Source: CAYLLN01 sp040901775 (GTDB taxonomy: Bacteria > Planctomycetota > Planctomycetia > Pirellulales > Pirellulaceae). From it: a stretch of 33,189 nt of DNA. The notes below the pieces were generated by a model that saw nothing but the letters and a program-made list of their open reading frames with translations, did not search any database and was not told the DNA's origin. How positions within the stretch are numbered: position 1 is the first letter of the stretch; every line of letters starts with the position of its first letter. Shown piece after piece: positions 23,820 through 32,352 of this stretch. The translations under genes and the position numbers were made by a program. Location: NCBI GenBank assembly GCA_040901775.1, contig JBBDYF010000099.1:1-33189 (forward strand), read 5' to 3'.

Positions 23820-24886
23820 TTAATATCCTTGCACCCAGCCGGCGCTCACCAGGCGCGGCGCGACGCGGCAAAGCTCGCTGCCTTGCTTGTCGTAGGCAAT
23901 GCCAATCACGGTGTGCAGGCCCGGCACGGCCACGTCGCTGGGCCACTGCGCCTCGGCGAGGTGGAAGTGGCCGGCGTCGTTGATGGCCTTGCGAGTCGCC
24001 GGGTAGTCGCCCAGCGTCTTCCCTTCCAGATCCAGCACCCGAAAAACCACTTTGTCGATGCCGTTGGCATGATCGGGGGGCAAAGCGACCTTCCCCGTGA
24101 CCAACGCCTTCGTCGGTTGCGACCAGGGGGTATCGCAGCGGATCGGCAGCATGACCGCCCCGCACTGTTTCCAGTGGCTAGGTTCCAACTTATCGACCAG
24201 TTGCACCATGCCCTGAGCGGCCGGCTGCTGCACGCAAAGCGGGCTGCCATAGGCGAAGATGCGGTCGATGCGCGGGCCGCCGTCGCTGTAACACAGCTCG
24301 GCGTCGAGGGCGATCACTTCGTCCTTGGCAGGCTTGAAGTTCGGAAAGTTCGCCCACGGCAACTTGAATTCGGTCTCGGCCCCGTACTTGGTTTTGCGAG
24401 CCCCCACTTCGACGCCGATTTTCTCGATCGAGTCGAGATAGCCGGGCCGCAAGCAGAAGCGCGGGCTCACCTCGAATTTGTCGTAGCCGGTCCAGTAGCA
24501 GTGGACCGCCCCTTGGCCCCAATCGAGGCCGCGGAAATCTTCGCCGCGGCGAGTGTCGAAATACCATTCGACGCCGTCCCCTTCCCACAGCCGATCGTCC
24601 GGAGCGTGGTTGGCCTGCTTGGTGTCGAGCGTGCGCAGCCCGGCATAGAACGCTTCGTCGTCCCACATGTAAAAGAACTGGGCCGCCCGCTCGCCCAGTT
24701 GCGGATGAAAGTAGTTTACCGGGGTGCAGACGCCCCGCGAAACTCGGCCAGATCGCCGTCGATTTTCATGTCGGCCGGCGCGCGAGTTGCCAGTCCGCGC
24801 ACGCCGGGCTTTAACTCGTCGGCGACCAACGCCGCCGCCAGCGCCAGGGAAAACAGACTTGCCAGATAGAGAACGGACGCGCGCAT
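23820..24886 (-). pseudogene. Exported carbohydrate-binding family 9-like protein, frameshifted
   Basis: Two frames make one protein of about 355 aa. The first runs from ATG 24886 through a signal peptide (VLYLASLFSLALAAALVA) and MKIDGDLAEFRGA, the opening strand of a carbohydrate-binding module 9-like domain. It then shifts near 24730. The rest continues as VNYFHPQLGERAAQFFYMWDDEAFYAGL to the stop at 23820. Restoring one T to the reverse-strand string gcgtctgcacc gives A-F-C-T-P-V-N-Y, a natural continuation, so one base appears to be missing. The C-terminal part has an Ig-like look. Family members bind glycans outside the cell. Decay or a sequencing error cannot be told apart here. Confidence 0.6.
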
Positions 24887-25074
24887 GGCTGTCACCGCCA
24901 GGGGTTGTGCGACGGATCGATCGACCGCAGGCACTATCTTCGTCGCCCCGCGCGACAATGCAACCTGGGCCGCGAGAGTTTTCCAGACGGCCCCCAGGCG
25001 AAGGGTCGAACGAGCCTCAAGGCTCGAAACGAGTTTCCTTGTGGCCGAACCTCCGGAGGCAGTTCTTTCCCGTC

Positions 25075-25797
25075 TCACTTCTTGCCCACATACAACGTCG
25101 CAATTCCGCCCGTCAGTGGCCAGTACTTAATATTCTTCAGTCCCACGCCCCGCATCCGCTCGGCCAGCGCTTCGCCGTCGGGAAACTGGGCCACCGTCGC
25201 CGGCAGGTATTCGTAGGCCGACGAGCTGTTGCGGGCCAGGAACTGGCCGACTCGCGGCAGGATGTGCTTGAAGTACCAGAGATACATTCCCCGCAGTGGC
25301 TGCCAGCGGGGAGAGCTGAATTCGAGCACCGCCACCTGACCGCCGGGGCGGCAGACGCGGGCCATCTCGGCCAGGCCCCGGTCGGTATCGGCCACGTTCC
25401 GCAGGCCAAAGGCGACCGACACGATAGCAAAGCGGTCGGCCTCGAACGGCAGGATCTGAGCGTCGGCTTCGACGAAGGTCAACTCCGGGCCAATTCCGCT
25501 ACGCTGTGCCTTGCGGCGGGCAATTTCGAGCATTTCGGGACAGAAGTCGGCCGCGACGATTTCGGACTTGCCTCCGGTCGCCCGTCGAAATGCGAGGGCC
25601 AGATCGCCCGTTCCCGTGCAGACATCGAGAATCGGTTCGCCCGGAACGGGTGCCAGCTTTCGAACGGTCCACCACCGCCAGTAACGATCGGTATTGAGCG
25701 ACAGCAGGTGATTCATGCGGTCGTAGCTCGGCGCGATCTCGCCGAACATCCGCTGCACGCGGGCACCCGATTTGTCGATGCTGGTCGTGGTGGACAT
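25075..25797 (-). CDS. ubiE: UbiE/MenG quinone C-methyltransferase
   Basis: The 240-aa protein is a class I AdoMet methyltransferase of the UbiE/COQ5 family, which adds the C-methyl group in menaquinone (demethylmenaquinone to menaquinone) and, in some bacteria, ubiquinone synthesis. Seen: FGEIAPSYDRMNHLLS near the N-terminus (a family signature), the AdoMet loop DVCTGTGDL (58-66), the acid after strand 2 in VAADFCPEML, and the FGLRNV family motif (about 125). Planctomycetota make menaquinone, so the MenG reaction is the more likely. ATG at 25797. It is a single gene with no partner biosynthetic gene in the window. CTCTACATC on its strand about 60 nt upstream could be a -10. Confidence 0.92.
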   Translation of the reverse strand: MSTTTSIDKSGARVQRMFGEIAPSYDRMNHLLSLNTDRYWRWWTVRKLAPVPGEPILDVCTGTGDLALAFRRATGGKSEIVAADFCPEMLEIARRKAQRSGIGPELTFVEADAQILPFEADRFAIVSVAFGLRNVADTDRGLAEMARVCRPGGQVAVLEFSSPRWQPLRGMYLWYFKHILPRVGQFLARNSSSAYEYLPATVAQFPDGEALAERMRGVGLKNIKYWPLTGGIATLYVGKK

Positions 25798-26066
25798 GCG
25801 ATAAGTTGGCGGGGCGGGTGAAAGGCGGTCGCGGCGGTTTTGGCCCGATGTAGAGTCGAGCGATCGACCGGCCGCGACCGGCGGAAATCATTGGCAGGAA
25901 ACAACTTGCGAGAGTTTCAACGTCCGGCGACAACCAGTTTGCGGGTTGTCCCCAGGAAACGGCGTTGCCGGGGCGAACGACTCCCGCTATTACCTTGTCC
26001 CCTCTCACTCGTTGTAACCGTGCGACGTATGATAGTGTAACTGCCCGCCTCTGCTAGAAGCCGCCA
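25798..26066. other. Divergent promoter gap between ubiE and the MFS gene
   Basis: The 269-bp gap separates two divergently transcribed genes. No protein-coding or RNA gene was recognised. The plus-strand promoter element TAGAAG lies at its right end. Confidence 0.4.
26055..26060 (+). promoter_or_regulatory. TAGAAG -10-like element for the MFS gene, leaderless spacing
   Basis: CTGCTAGAAG is followed by 6 nt and then the ATG at 26067. There is no room for a ribosome site, so a leaderless message is predicted, as for the NYN gene. Confidence 0.45.
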
Positions 26067-27548
26067 ATGTCTGTTGCTATGCCGCCCCGGCTGGTTCTCC
26101 GCCGGGAAATTCCTTCCCCTCCCGAGCCGCTGCTAGCTCCGCCCCCGCGTCTGCATCCGGCGCCGCGGCACGACATGCGGTGCAGCGTGGCCGACGCCGC
26201 CAGCTACAGCGTCATGGTCGGCATCGGCGAGACGTACCTCGCCGCCTTCGCCCTGGCGCTCGGAACGGGCGAAACCTTCGCCGGCCTGATCGCCACCATG
26301 CCCATGCTGGTGGGGGCCGCGTTGCAACTGGCAACGCCCTGGGGCCTGCGACGCTGCGGTTCGTACCGGGCGTGGGTGGTGCTCTGCGCCAGCCTGCAAG
26401 CGACCGCCCTATTGCTCATACCGGCTGCCGTCTGGCTTAGCGGGACAACGGCCGCGGCGATGTGGGTGTTTGCCGCCGCCACGGCGTATTGGGCCGCCAG
26501 CCAGGCGACCGGACCAGCCTGGAATACCTGGATCGAAGAGATCATTCCCAAGCGCGTGCGAGCAAAGTTCTTTGCCTGCCGGGCGCGGACCAGCCAATTA
26601 TTCACGCTGCTGGGCTTTGTTGCCGGGGGAATTGCCCTGCACCTGGGCGACGCGCACGGCTTTGTCCTCTCGGCCTTCGTCGGCATTTTCCTGGTCGGGG
26701 CGGCCTGCCGGTTCCTGTCGGCGGCATTTCTCAGCCAGCAGTCCGAGCCTTCCAAGGGACGCTATCACACGCGCCCGGTCAGCTTGCGACAAATCGTTTC
26801 ACAGACCAGCGGCGACGTCGGAGGCCGCTTGGTGCTGTACTTGCTGGCCGTGCAAGTTGCCGTGCAGATATCCGGGCCGTACTTTACCCCCTTCATGCTC
26901 GCCCAGGAAAAGATGAGCTATTTGAACTACATGCTGCTCATCGGCATCTGCTTTTTGGGCAAAGCGATTGCGATGCCCCTGTGGGGCCGCATCGCTCAAG
27001 TGGCGGGCGCTCGCCGGCTGCTCTGGATTGGCGGCACCGGGATCGTGCCGATCGCCGGCCTGTGGGTCTTCAGCGATGTGTTCGACCACTGGCAAACGAC
27101 GCTGCACGTCCACCTCGGCTTTGCCTCGTTCGACTGGCCGATCTCTGGCGAGTTCATTTTCCTGGGCTGCATTCAACTCGTTTCCGGCATCATGTGGGCG
27201 GCCTACGAATTGGCCATGCTGCTGATGTTTTTCGAGGCAATTCCCAAGCAGGACCGGGCCGGCGTGTTGACGTTTTACAACTTCGGCAATGCGGCGGCGC
27301 TGGTGGTCGGCAGCCTGATCGGCGCCGCGATTTTGCAATCGCTGGGCGAAACCCACAACGCCTATCTCATTCTGTTTGGTCTCTCGTCGCTGGCCCGGCT
27401 GTTCACGCTGCCGCTCTTGGCCCGGACTCCCAACAAGCAGGTCGAGATCGGCGCGCAGCCGGCCGTGCGGGTGATTGCCGTCCGGCCCGGCGACGGCGGG
27501 CTCGACCGGCCAATTTTGCCCAGCCTCTCGGAAAACGAGGAGTGGTAA
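26067..27548 (+). CDS. Major facilitator superfamily transporter
   Basis: The 493-aa protein has a Pro-rich cytoplasmic N-terminus (about 1-40) and then about 12 hydrophobic helices in two halves, separated by a charged loop near residues 220-240 (SQQSEPSKGRYHTR). This is the MFS plan. The first cytoplasmic loop after helix 2 reads WGLRRCGSYRAW, a loose form of the usual GxxxDRxGRR loop, with the acidic residue missing. A second cytoplasmic loop LWGRIAQVAGARR fits the repeat in the C-terminal half. Substrate is unknown; nothing in the neighbourhood gives a hint. The ATG at 26067 follows a TAGAAG element by 6 nt. The C-terminus carries a hydrophilic tail of about 40 aa. Confidence 0.82.
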   Translation: MSVAMPPRLVLRREIPSPPEPLLAPPPRLHPAPRHDMRCSVADAASYSVMVGIGETYLAAFALALGTGETFAGLIATMPMLVGAALQLATPWGLRRCGSYRAWVVLCASLQATALLLIPAAVWLSGTTAAAMWVFAAATAYWAASQATGPAWNTWIEEIIPKRVRAKFFACRARTSQLFTLLGFVAGGIALHLGDAHGFVLSAFVGIFLVGAACRFLSAAFLSQQSEPSKGRYHTRPVSLRQIVSQTSGDVGGRLVLYLLAVQVAVQISGPYFTPFMLAQEKMSYLNYMLLIGICFLGKAIAMPLWGRIAQVAGARRLLWIGGTGIVPIAGLWVFSDVFDHWQTTLHVHLGFASFDWPISGEFIFLGCIQLVSGIMWAAYELAMLLMFFEAIPKQDRAGVLTFYNFGNAAALVVGSLIGAAILQSLGETHNAYLILFGLSSLARLFTLPLLARTPNKQVEIGAQPAVRVIAVRPGDGGLDRPILPSLSENEEW

Positions 27549-27562
27549 GCGGCCGTTTGCGG

Positions 27563-27568
27563 TAGAAT
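27563..27568 (+). promoter_or_regulatory. TAGAAT -10 element for the GAF-SpoIIE gene, leaderless spacing
   Basis: GGTAGAATC is followed by 7 nt and then ATG 27576. The element begins 15 nt after the MFS stop, so this gene probably has its own leaderless transcript. A TTG at 27570 is in frame but sits too close to the -10 to be the start. Confidence 0.5.
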
Positions 27569-27575
27569 CTTGGGC

Positions 27576-28844
27576 ATGATTCCCGCCCCCATTGCAACCG
27601 ACGAACAAGACCGGCTGGCCGACCTGCGCGCGCTCAAGCTGCTCAACACGCCGCGCGAAGAGCGCTTCGAGCGGATCGTGCAGTTGGCTGCGCAGGTCCT
27701 GAACGTGCCGATCGCTTACATCGCGCTGATCGACTCCGATCGACAGTGGTTCAAGGCCAAGTGCGGCCTGACGACCGACGAGACGGGCCGCGATATTTCG
27801 TTCTGCGGCCACGCCATCCAGCAGGACGAGCCGCTGATCGTGCCCGACGCCCGGCTCGATCCGCGATTTCACGACAATCCGCTCGTCACCGGCGAGCCGT
27901 TCGTCCGCTTCTACGCCGGTCATCCCCTGGACGGCCCCAGCGGCTTTCACATCGGCACCTTCTGCATCGCCAGTCCCGAGCCGCGCGAGGCTTCGCCAGC
28001 CGAGCTCGACCTGTTTGTCCGCTTCGCTCGGCTCGCCCAGCACGAGCTCGAAATGCTCGACGTGATCGAAGCGCAGCGCGAGCTGCTCGCCACCCGGCGG
28101 GCGCTGGCGGCCAGCCAAAAGGCGCTCGCCTTGGAACTGAAGCAGGCCGAGGAATATGTGCGCGGGCTGTTGCCCCTGCGGCTGAAGGGGAACGTGGCGA
28201 CCGACTGGTGGTATCAGCCGTCGTCGCAATTGGGGGGCGACCTGTTCGGCTATCACTGGCTGACCGGCGATCGCCTGGCGATGTACCTGTTCGATGTGGC
28301 GGGGCACGGCGTCGGCGCGGCTTTGATGAGCAGCGCCATTGCCGAGCCGCTGCGGCGGCAATCGTTGCCTGGCTGCGACTTCAACCAGCCGGATCGGGTG
28401 CTCGCGGCGCTCAACCGGGCCTTCCCGATGGAAGAACACGCGGGGCGGTTCTTTACAATCTGGTACGGCGTTTATGATGTGCCTTCGCGAGTGCTGAGCT
28501 ACTCGACGGCCGGGCATCCGCCCGCCATTCTGATCGATCCCGCCGGTTCGTCCACGCGGATCGGCCAGCCCGGCTTGCTGGTGGGGGTGGACGTGGACGC
28601 GACCTACGACGTCTGCCGGCACGAAATCGCGCCCGGCTCGCGACTCTACCTGTATAGCGACGGCGTGACCGAAGCGACGCGCGACGATGGACAATTGGTC
28701 GGCATGGAAGGCCTCGAAGCGCTGCTGCGCGGCGCGAGCGCGGCGCGTTCGCGCGTCGAGCAGGTTTACCGGCAGATCACCGCCACGACCAACGGCGCCG
28801 CCCTCGACGACGACTTCTCGCTGCTGGAACTCGCGTTTAGCTGA
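27576..28844 (+). CDS. GAF-domain SpoIIE/PP2C-type serine phosphatase
   Basis: The 422-aa protein has an N-terminal GAF domain (about 18-165; IALIDSDRQWFKAKCGL, ISFCGHAI), a linking coiled coil (about 165-200; ALAASQKALALELKQAEEY) and a C-terminal SpoIIE-type PP2C phosphatase. Metal-binding acids are visible in GGDLFGY (D222), FDVAGHG (D240), SDGVTEA (D362) and DDDFS (411-413). Proteins of this plan sense a signal through GAF and dephosphorylate an anti-anti-sigma (STAS) partner, freeing a sigma factor in the partner-switch pathway; no STAS or anti-sigma gene is near. The sensed ligand is unknown. No signal peptide, so it is cytoplasmic. It converges on the next gene with a 12-nt gap. Confidence 0.9.
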   Translation: MIPAPIATDEQDRLADLRALKLLNTPREERFERIVQLAAQVLNVPIAYIALIDSDRQWFKAKCGLTTDETGRDISFCGHAIQQDEPLIVPDARLDPRFHDNPLVTGEPFVRFYAGHPLDGPSGFHIGTFCIASPEPREASPAELDLFVRFARLAQHELEMLDVIEAQRELLATRRALAASQKALALELKQAEEYVRGLLPLRLKGNVATDWWYQPSSQLGGDLFGYHWLTGDRLAMYLFDVAGHGVGAALMSSAIAEPLRRQSLPGCDFNQPDRVLAALNRAFPMEEHAGRFFTIWYGVYDVPSRVLSYSTAGHPPAILIDPAGSSTRIGQPGLLVGVDVDATYDVCRHEIAPGSRLYLYSDGVTEATRDDGQLVGMEGLEALLRGASAARSRVEQVYRQITATTNGAALDDDFSLLELAFS

Positions 28845-28856
28845 TTCTGGGCGGCA

Positions 28857-31229
28857 TTACTCTGCGGCCATCGGTTGCGGAGTGGGCCGGGGCGTCGAAC
28901 CCGCCGCGGATTGCCCCAGCAGTCGGCGGGCTTCGCCCAGCAGGAACTTGGTGTCCATGAAAGGTTGGTAGCTGATGTCCTGCCAGCGAACCAGGCCGTC
29001 GCCATCGACCAAAAATGCGCCGTGCAATGGCTGCTGCTCGAAATCGTCGTAGCAGCGGTAGGCCCGGAAGGTTTCCAGCGTGCTGTCGGCGACCAAGGGG
29101 ATCGGGATTGCCCCTGGCTTGTAGTTGTCGATCGATTGCTTTAGCCCCGCCTCGTCGTCGCTGCTGATGGCGACGAGCGAAATCCCCGCGGCTTCAAACT
29201 CCTTGGCGGCGCTGCCGAAGGCCTGCACCTGCTCGGCACAATGCAGGCAGCCGTGACCCAGAAAAAAGAGCACGAGCACCGGCTTGCCGCGGTATTCGGC
29301 CAGCGACCGAACCTGGCCGGTGGCGTCTTTGAGTGCCCAGTGATTCGCCGGCGACGGCTGCCAGCGAAAGGGCCCCAGCGTTTCGAGCGACGGCCGCACA
29401 CCCGTGTCGCCTTTGGGCGCGACGGCGACTTTCCAGTCTTCGGGATAGGCCAGCTCCTTGGCGATCGGGGCGAGGCGAGCGTAGAGCGGCGCGGTCGGGT
29501 CGATCGAGCCGCTGATGGCCCGCAACTCGTCGAACGATTTTTTCGCGTCTTCCTTGTTGCCGGCCAGCCACAACAGTTCGACCAGCGCTACGAGCGGGAG
29601 CACCTCCTTCTTGCGGCTGCCGGCATGTTTGCGGGCCGCCTCGATCGCCTTGTCTTTGTCGCCCGCCAAAAACTGCACGCGGGCCAGATACCCCGCCTCG
29701 GCATGGCTCGACTTTTTCAAATACTCGTGGCCGCGCTTCATGTCCCCCTGGGCTACAGCTTGATGGCCCACCAGTTCGTCCACCGCTTTTTGCAGGGTGG
29801 CGAGTCGCTGGCTGTTCTTGTTTTCGCCACGCTTGCGGGCTTTTTCAATGTCGGCCTCCGATTTTTTCTCGACGCGGGCCTTGTTCTCCGCCTCGGCGAT
29901 CACTTGCAGGTGCGCCCCCTTCACGGCAGCCCAGCGCTGCTGCAAGTCGGCAAGCTGAGCGTCCCCCAGCGAGACGTTTCCGCTGCGATAGTGTGCCATG
30001 CCCAAGTACCGCAGCCGCTTGACCTGTTCGTTCTCGTTGTCGGTCGCTTCCAGATAAGGCGTATCGCAGAAGGCGACAAGCTCGTCCCAGCATTCGAAGC
30101 GGGCCAGGGCCTCGAACAGCCGAAGGCGGCCGTAGTTCGCGCTTCCCTTGGTGAGCGTGTTGTACTTGGGATGCCGGGGCAACTCGCACATGTTCTTGGC
30201 CAGGTCGATCGCGCCCTGCATCCGGCCGACGAAAACCATGTCGCGAATCAGCCATTCGTTGTTGTGGGCGAAGTTGTGAATCTGGTCGGGCATCACCCGG
30301 TCGCGCATCATGTGGGCATGATCGACGCGGGCCGACGCCTCTTGTTGCCAGCAGGCGTCGTCGTACCGCTTCAGACGCGAATAGATGTGCCCCGGCATGT
30401 GCCACATGTGGGCAATGCCGGGAGACGACTGCCCGCCCAACGCCGCCGAACCAAGCGCCTTCTCCGCCTGCTCGTAATCCCACAGGTGAATCCGGTAGTG
30501 GTGGGCCGGATGCATCGGCTCGGCCAAAAACACCTGGTCGAGCAGGGCGTCGATCGCCAGATAGCTGCTGATCGGAATGCCCGAATCGCGGTTCTTCCAC
30601 AATTGCAGCGCCAGGAAAGCCCGCGCTTCGACGTCGCTGGGGTGCTTGTAGAGAATTTTTTCAAGGGCTTTGGTGTACGCTTCGCCCCGTTCTTTCTTTT
30701 TCTTAGAGTCGGCCTTGAACCAGGCATCGAGCGCGTCGATATACATCGTCTCCCGCTCGGTAATGCCCCCCTTGTGCTTCAGGCATTCGGCCATGAACTT
30801 TTTCCCGCGGCTGGCGTTGTCGATGTTGGCCATCGCCATCCCCCAGTACGCGATGCCGCACTCTTTATCCAGCAAAGCGGCCTGGCGGAACGAGCGCTCC
30901 GCCTCGTAGTACCAGAAGCCGTGCAGTTGCCCGACCCCCTGGTTGATAAACGCCTGGGCTTCGGGCGATTTGGTCGTCGCAGGAAAATTGATCTGCGGCA
31001 TCCCGGCCATCAGGTAGGCCCGTTGCCGCGGCCCTTCGTTGAAGACCTCGCCGTGCTGCGAGTGCCCCGGCAGCGGCCCGGTGGGCGCGGCTGCTTCGGC
31101 AGGCTTTTCAGCTTCGGCCGGCTTGGCTTCCGCAGCCGGCGCGGGCGGGGGCGGGGGTTGCTGAGCTAAGACCGCCTGCGCGGCAGCCAGCGCGAACAGA
31201 ACCGACCAAAGGAGGGAGGGCCGGGACAT
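28857..31229 (-). CDS. Exported TPR protein with C-terminal redoxin (thioredoxin-fold) domain
   Basis: The 790-aa product has a signal peptide (LLWSVLFALAAAQAVLA) followed by a Pro/Ala/Glu-rich linker. The long middle (about 80-590) is helical with TPR-like repeats and is unusually rich in His (HPAHHYRIHLW, AHMWHMPGHIYSRL, DHAHMMRD). The C-terminal part (about 630-770) is an AhpC/TSA-type redoxin fold with a CxxC pair at C661 and C664 (GCLHCAEQ), then IVAISSDD and a final strand. It should work in the periplasm as a thiol-disulfide or peroxide-handling protein. The His clusters may bind metal or heme. ATG 31229 is chosen over an in-frame TTG three codons upstream. TAGAAT on the minus strand (31272-31277) gives a leader of about 35 nt. 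Confidence 0.85.
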   Translation of the reverse strand: MSRPSLLWSVLFALAAAQAVLAQQPPPPPAPAAEAKPAEAEKPAEAAAPTGPLPGHSQHGEVFNEGPRQRAYLMAGMPQINFPATTKSPEAQAFINQGVGQLHGFWYYEAERSFRQAALLDKECGIAYWGMAMANIDNASRGKKFMAECLKHKGGITERETMYIDALDAWFKADSKKKKERGEAYTKALEKILYKHPSDVEARAFLALQLWKNRDSGIPISSYLAIDALLDQVFLAEPMHPAHHYRIHLWDYEQAEKALGSAALGGQSSPGIAHMWHMPGHIYSRLKRYDDACWQQEASARVDHAHMMRDRVMPDQIHNFAHNNEWLIRDMVFVGRMQGAIDLAKNMCELPRHPKYNTLTKGSANYGRLRLFEALARFECWDELVAFCDTPYLEATDNENEQVKRLRYLGMAHYRSGNVSLGDAQLADLQQRWAAVKGAHLQVIAEAENKARVEKKSEADIEKARKRGENKNSQRLATLQKAVDELVGHQAVAQGDMKRGHEYLKKSSHAEAGYLARVQFLAGDKDKAIEAARKHAGSRKKEVLPLVALVELLWLAGNKEDAKKSFDELRAISGSIDPTAPLYARLAPIAKELAYPEDWKVAVAPKGDTGVRPSLETLGPFRWQPSPANHWALKDATGQVRSLAEYRGKPVLVLFFLGHGCLHCAEQVQAFGSAAKEFEAAGISLVAISSDDEAGLKQSIDNYKPGAIPIPLVADSTLETFRAYRCYDDFEQQPLHGAFLVDGDGLVRWQDISYQPFMDTKFLLGEARRLLGQSAAGSTPRPTPQPMAAE

Positions 31230-31271
31230 AGACGACAATTCCAGGTAGGAATGGGTGGGGCGGAGTTCTTG

Positions 31272-31277
31272 ATTCTA
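31272..31277 (-). promoter_or_regulatory. TAGAAT -10 element for the TPR-redoxin gene
   Basis: Read on the minus strand, CCTAGAATCAAG lies 42 nt before ATG 31229. This gene therefore has a leader of about 35 nt, unlike the three leaderless candidates. Confidence 0.4.
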
Positions 31278-31890
31278 GGCTGATGACGCCGGCATCCGCA
31301 ATCGTTTTGCCACGGGGGTAGTGGCCTAACGGTTTGCTACCAGCGGTGGATTCAGGCGACGGTTTTTAAGTGCCAAGTCGGCCGGGTACTTGCGTTTCGC
31401 TTATCGTTTATTGTGTTTTTTGTGTGTGCTGGTTTCGCTAATCATTTGCAACTCGTGCCAGCCGCGGCACTTGCGTCGCGATTAGCGATCAGCAAAACAG
31501 GTTTCGCTTATCAGACCGATCAGCATAACGCAGGGCTGGCTCCGAGAGCGCTTCTGGCAACATTGCAGGCGAGCGGGGTGGGCAAACATCCCGATGGCGT
31601 TCCATTTTCCAAGGAACTCCTTCCTGAAGGAACACACCCCACCGGGAGGCTGACGCCGCCCGCTCGCGGCACTGCGCTCGGCAATCATGCTACACCTCGC
31701 TGGCTGGACTGACCGGTGAACAAGAGCTACTTTGCCAGAAGAACATGCGCGCGTCAAGCAACTTGCGCGCGTACTTTTTAGAGGCCCGCCACTTGCGCCG
31801 CCCAAGCCTGCCGCAAGCGTTTGCGCCGCTTCGTTTTACGGTGGCAGCGACAGACGCAAGTCGAGTCGTTTTTTTCGGCCCGCGTGACTA
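31278..31890. other. Gene-poor stretch with clustered short repeats
   Basis: No open frame here shows protein-like features. The GC content is lower in the first 250 bp. Copies of ACTTGCG occur at 31388, 31469, 31761 and 31791 on the plus strand and at 31855-31861 on the minus strand. GTTTCGCTTATC occurs at 31394-31405 and 31501-31512, with the variant GTTTCGCTAATC at 31432-31443 and an inverted CGCTAATC at 31480-31487. TTCCTGAAGGAA at 31621-31632 is a perfect palindrome. No tRNA-like fold was found. Confidence 0.5.
31388..31861. repeat. Cluster of ACTTGCG and GTTTCGCTWATC repeats
   Basis: Five ACTTGCG copies in 474 bp are far more than chance predicts for a 7-mer on both strands (about 0.06). 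Two 12-bp GTTTCGCTTATC copies and a one-base variant lie among them, the first directly abutting an ACTTGCG. Such clusters suit recombinase arm sites, plasmid-type iterons or a regulator. The nearby integrase makes the first choice attractive, which is an inference. Confidence 0.5.
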
Positions 31891-32115
31891 GTCTGGTCCA
31901 GTAGGGACGACGCCGCTGAAAGAATCAATCGCGACGTAAATGAATGCCTTCGTCACTGCGGTACGCAACCCAAACCGCTGTCAGCAGTTGCGAGTTGCAT
32001 TGCCTCGCTGCGCCGCCATCCAAATTGGACGGAAGACGAGATGAAAATCGTCGAGAAAACTGCACTCAGGATGCTTAGCGTGATCGTTAGCGAGCCAACG
32101 GAATTGATCGACTAG
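31891..32115 (+). pseudogene. Start-less paralogue of the small minus-strand gene at 32.57-32.79 kb
   Basis: This 74-codon frame ends at TAG 32113-32115 and begins just after an in-frame TGA, without any ATG, GTG or TTG before the conserved part. It reads VNECLRHC near its start and HPNWTEDEM in the middle, matching VNDCLNQC and SPDWTEREI of the small gene on the opposite strand, in the same order and spacing. It is therefore a diverged second copy. The missing start suggests a dead copy, although an unusual start codon cannot be excluded. It sits in the gene-poor zone left of the zinc-ribbon gene. Confidence 0.6.
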
Positions 32116-32179
32116 CTGCCAGCCTGGATTCCACCCGCGCGCGAAAATGCCGCGCCGGGTTTGGACGGTGGGGCAGATA

Positions 32180-32197
32180 CATCGGCACCTGCCGATG
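32180..32197. repeat. Perfect 8-bp hairpin CATCGGCA-cc-TGCCGATG
   Basis: The dyad has a 2-nt loop and no following T-tract. It lies between the start-less paralogue and the small zinc-ribbon gene. It may be an operator or a small structured element. Confidence 0.35.
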
Positions 32198-32267
32198 CGG
32201 GTAAATGAAGATATAGCTCACAATCCGCCGCAAGGCGATCTGGCGGCTTTCCGCGATTCCCTCTTGA

Positions 32268-32286
32268 ATGCCGCCCTCGGCGGCAT
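32268..32286. repeat. Perfect 8-bp hairpin ATGCCGCC-ctc-GGCGGCAT
   Basis: An 8-bp stem with a 3-nt loop, about 70 bp before the zinc-ribbon ATG. It could be a regulatory hairpin or a REP-like unit. No T-tract follows. Confidence 0.35.
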
Positions 32287-32352
32287 CCGGGCGTAAAGTT
32301 GCATTAGTCGCTTCCGATTCGATACCCTCTCATAGGAGCCACCATCTGCAAC

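Noticed and set aside
26799..28694. 631-aa minus-strand frame spanning the MFS and GAF-SpoIIE genes
   Set aside because: It crosses two genes with strong domain evidence and has no recognisable features.
29241..31169. 642-aa plus-strand frame over the TPR-redoxin gene
   Set aside because: Antisense to a protein with signal peptide, TPRs and CxxC. Composition is that of a shadow frame.
31413..31712. 99-aa plus-strand frame in the gene-poor stretch
   Set aside because: No ribosome site, no protein-like pattern, and it overlaps the short repeats.
31278..31890. tRNA gene as an attachment site for the integrase
   Set aside because: No cloverleaf, no conserved T-loop (GGTTCGANTC) and no acceptor pairing could be found in this stretch.
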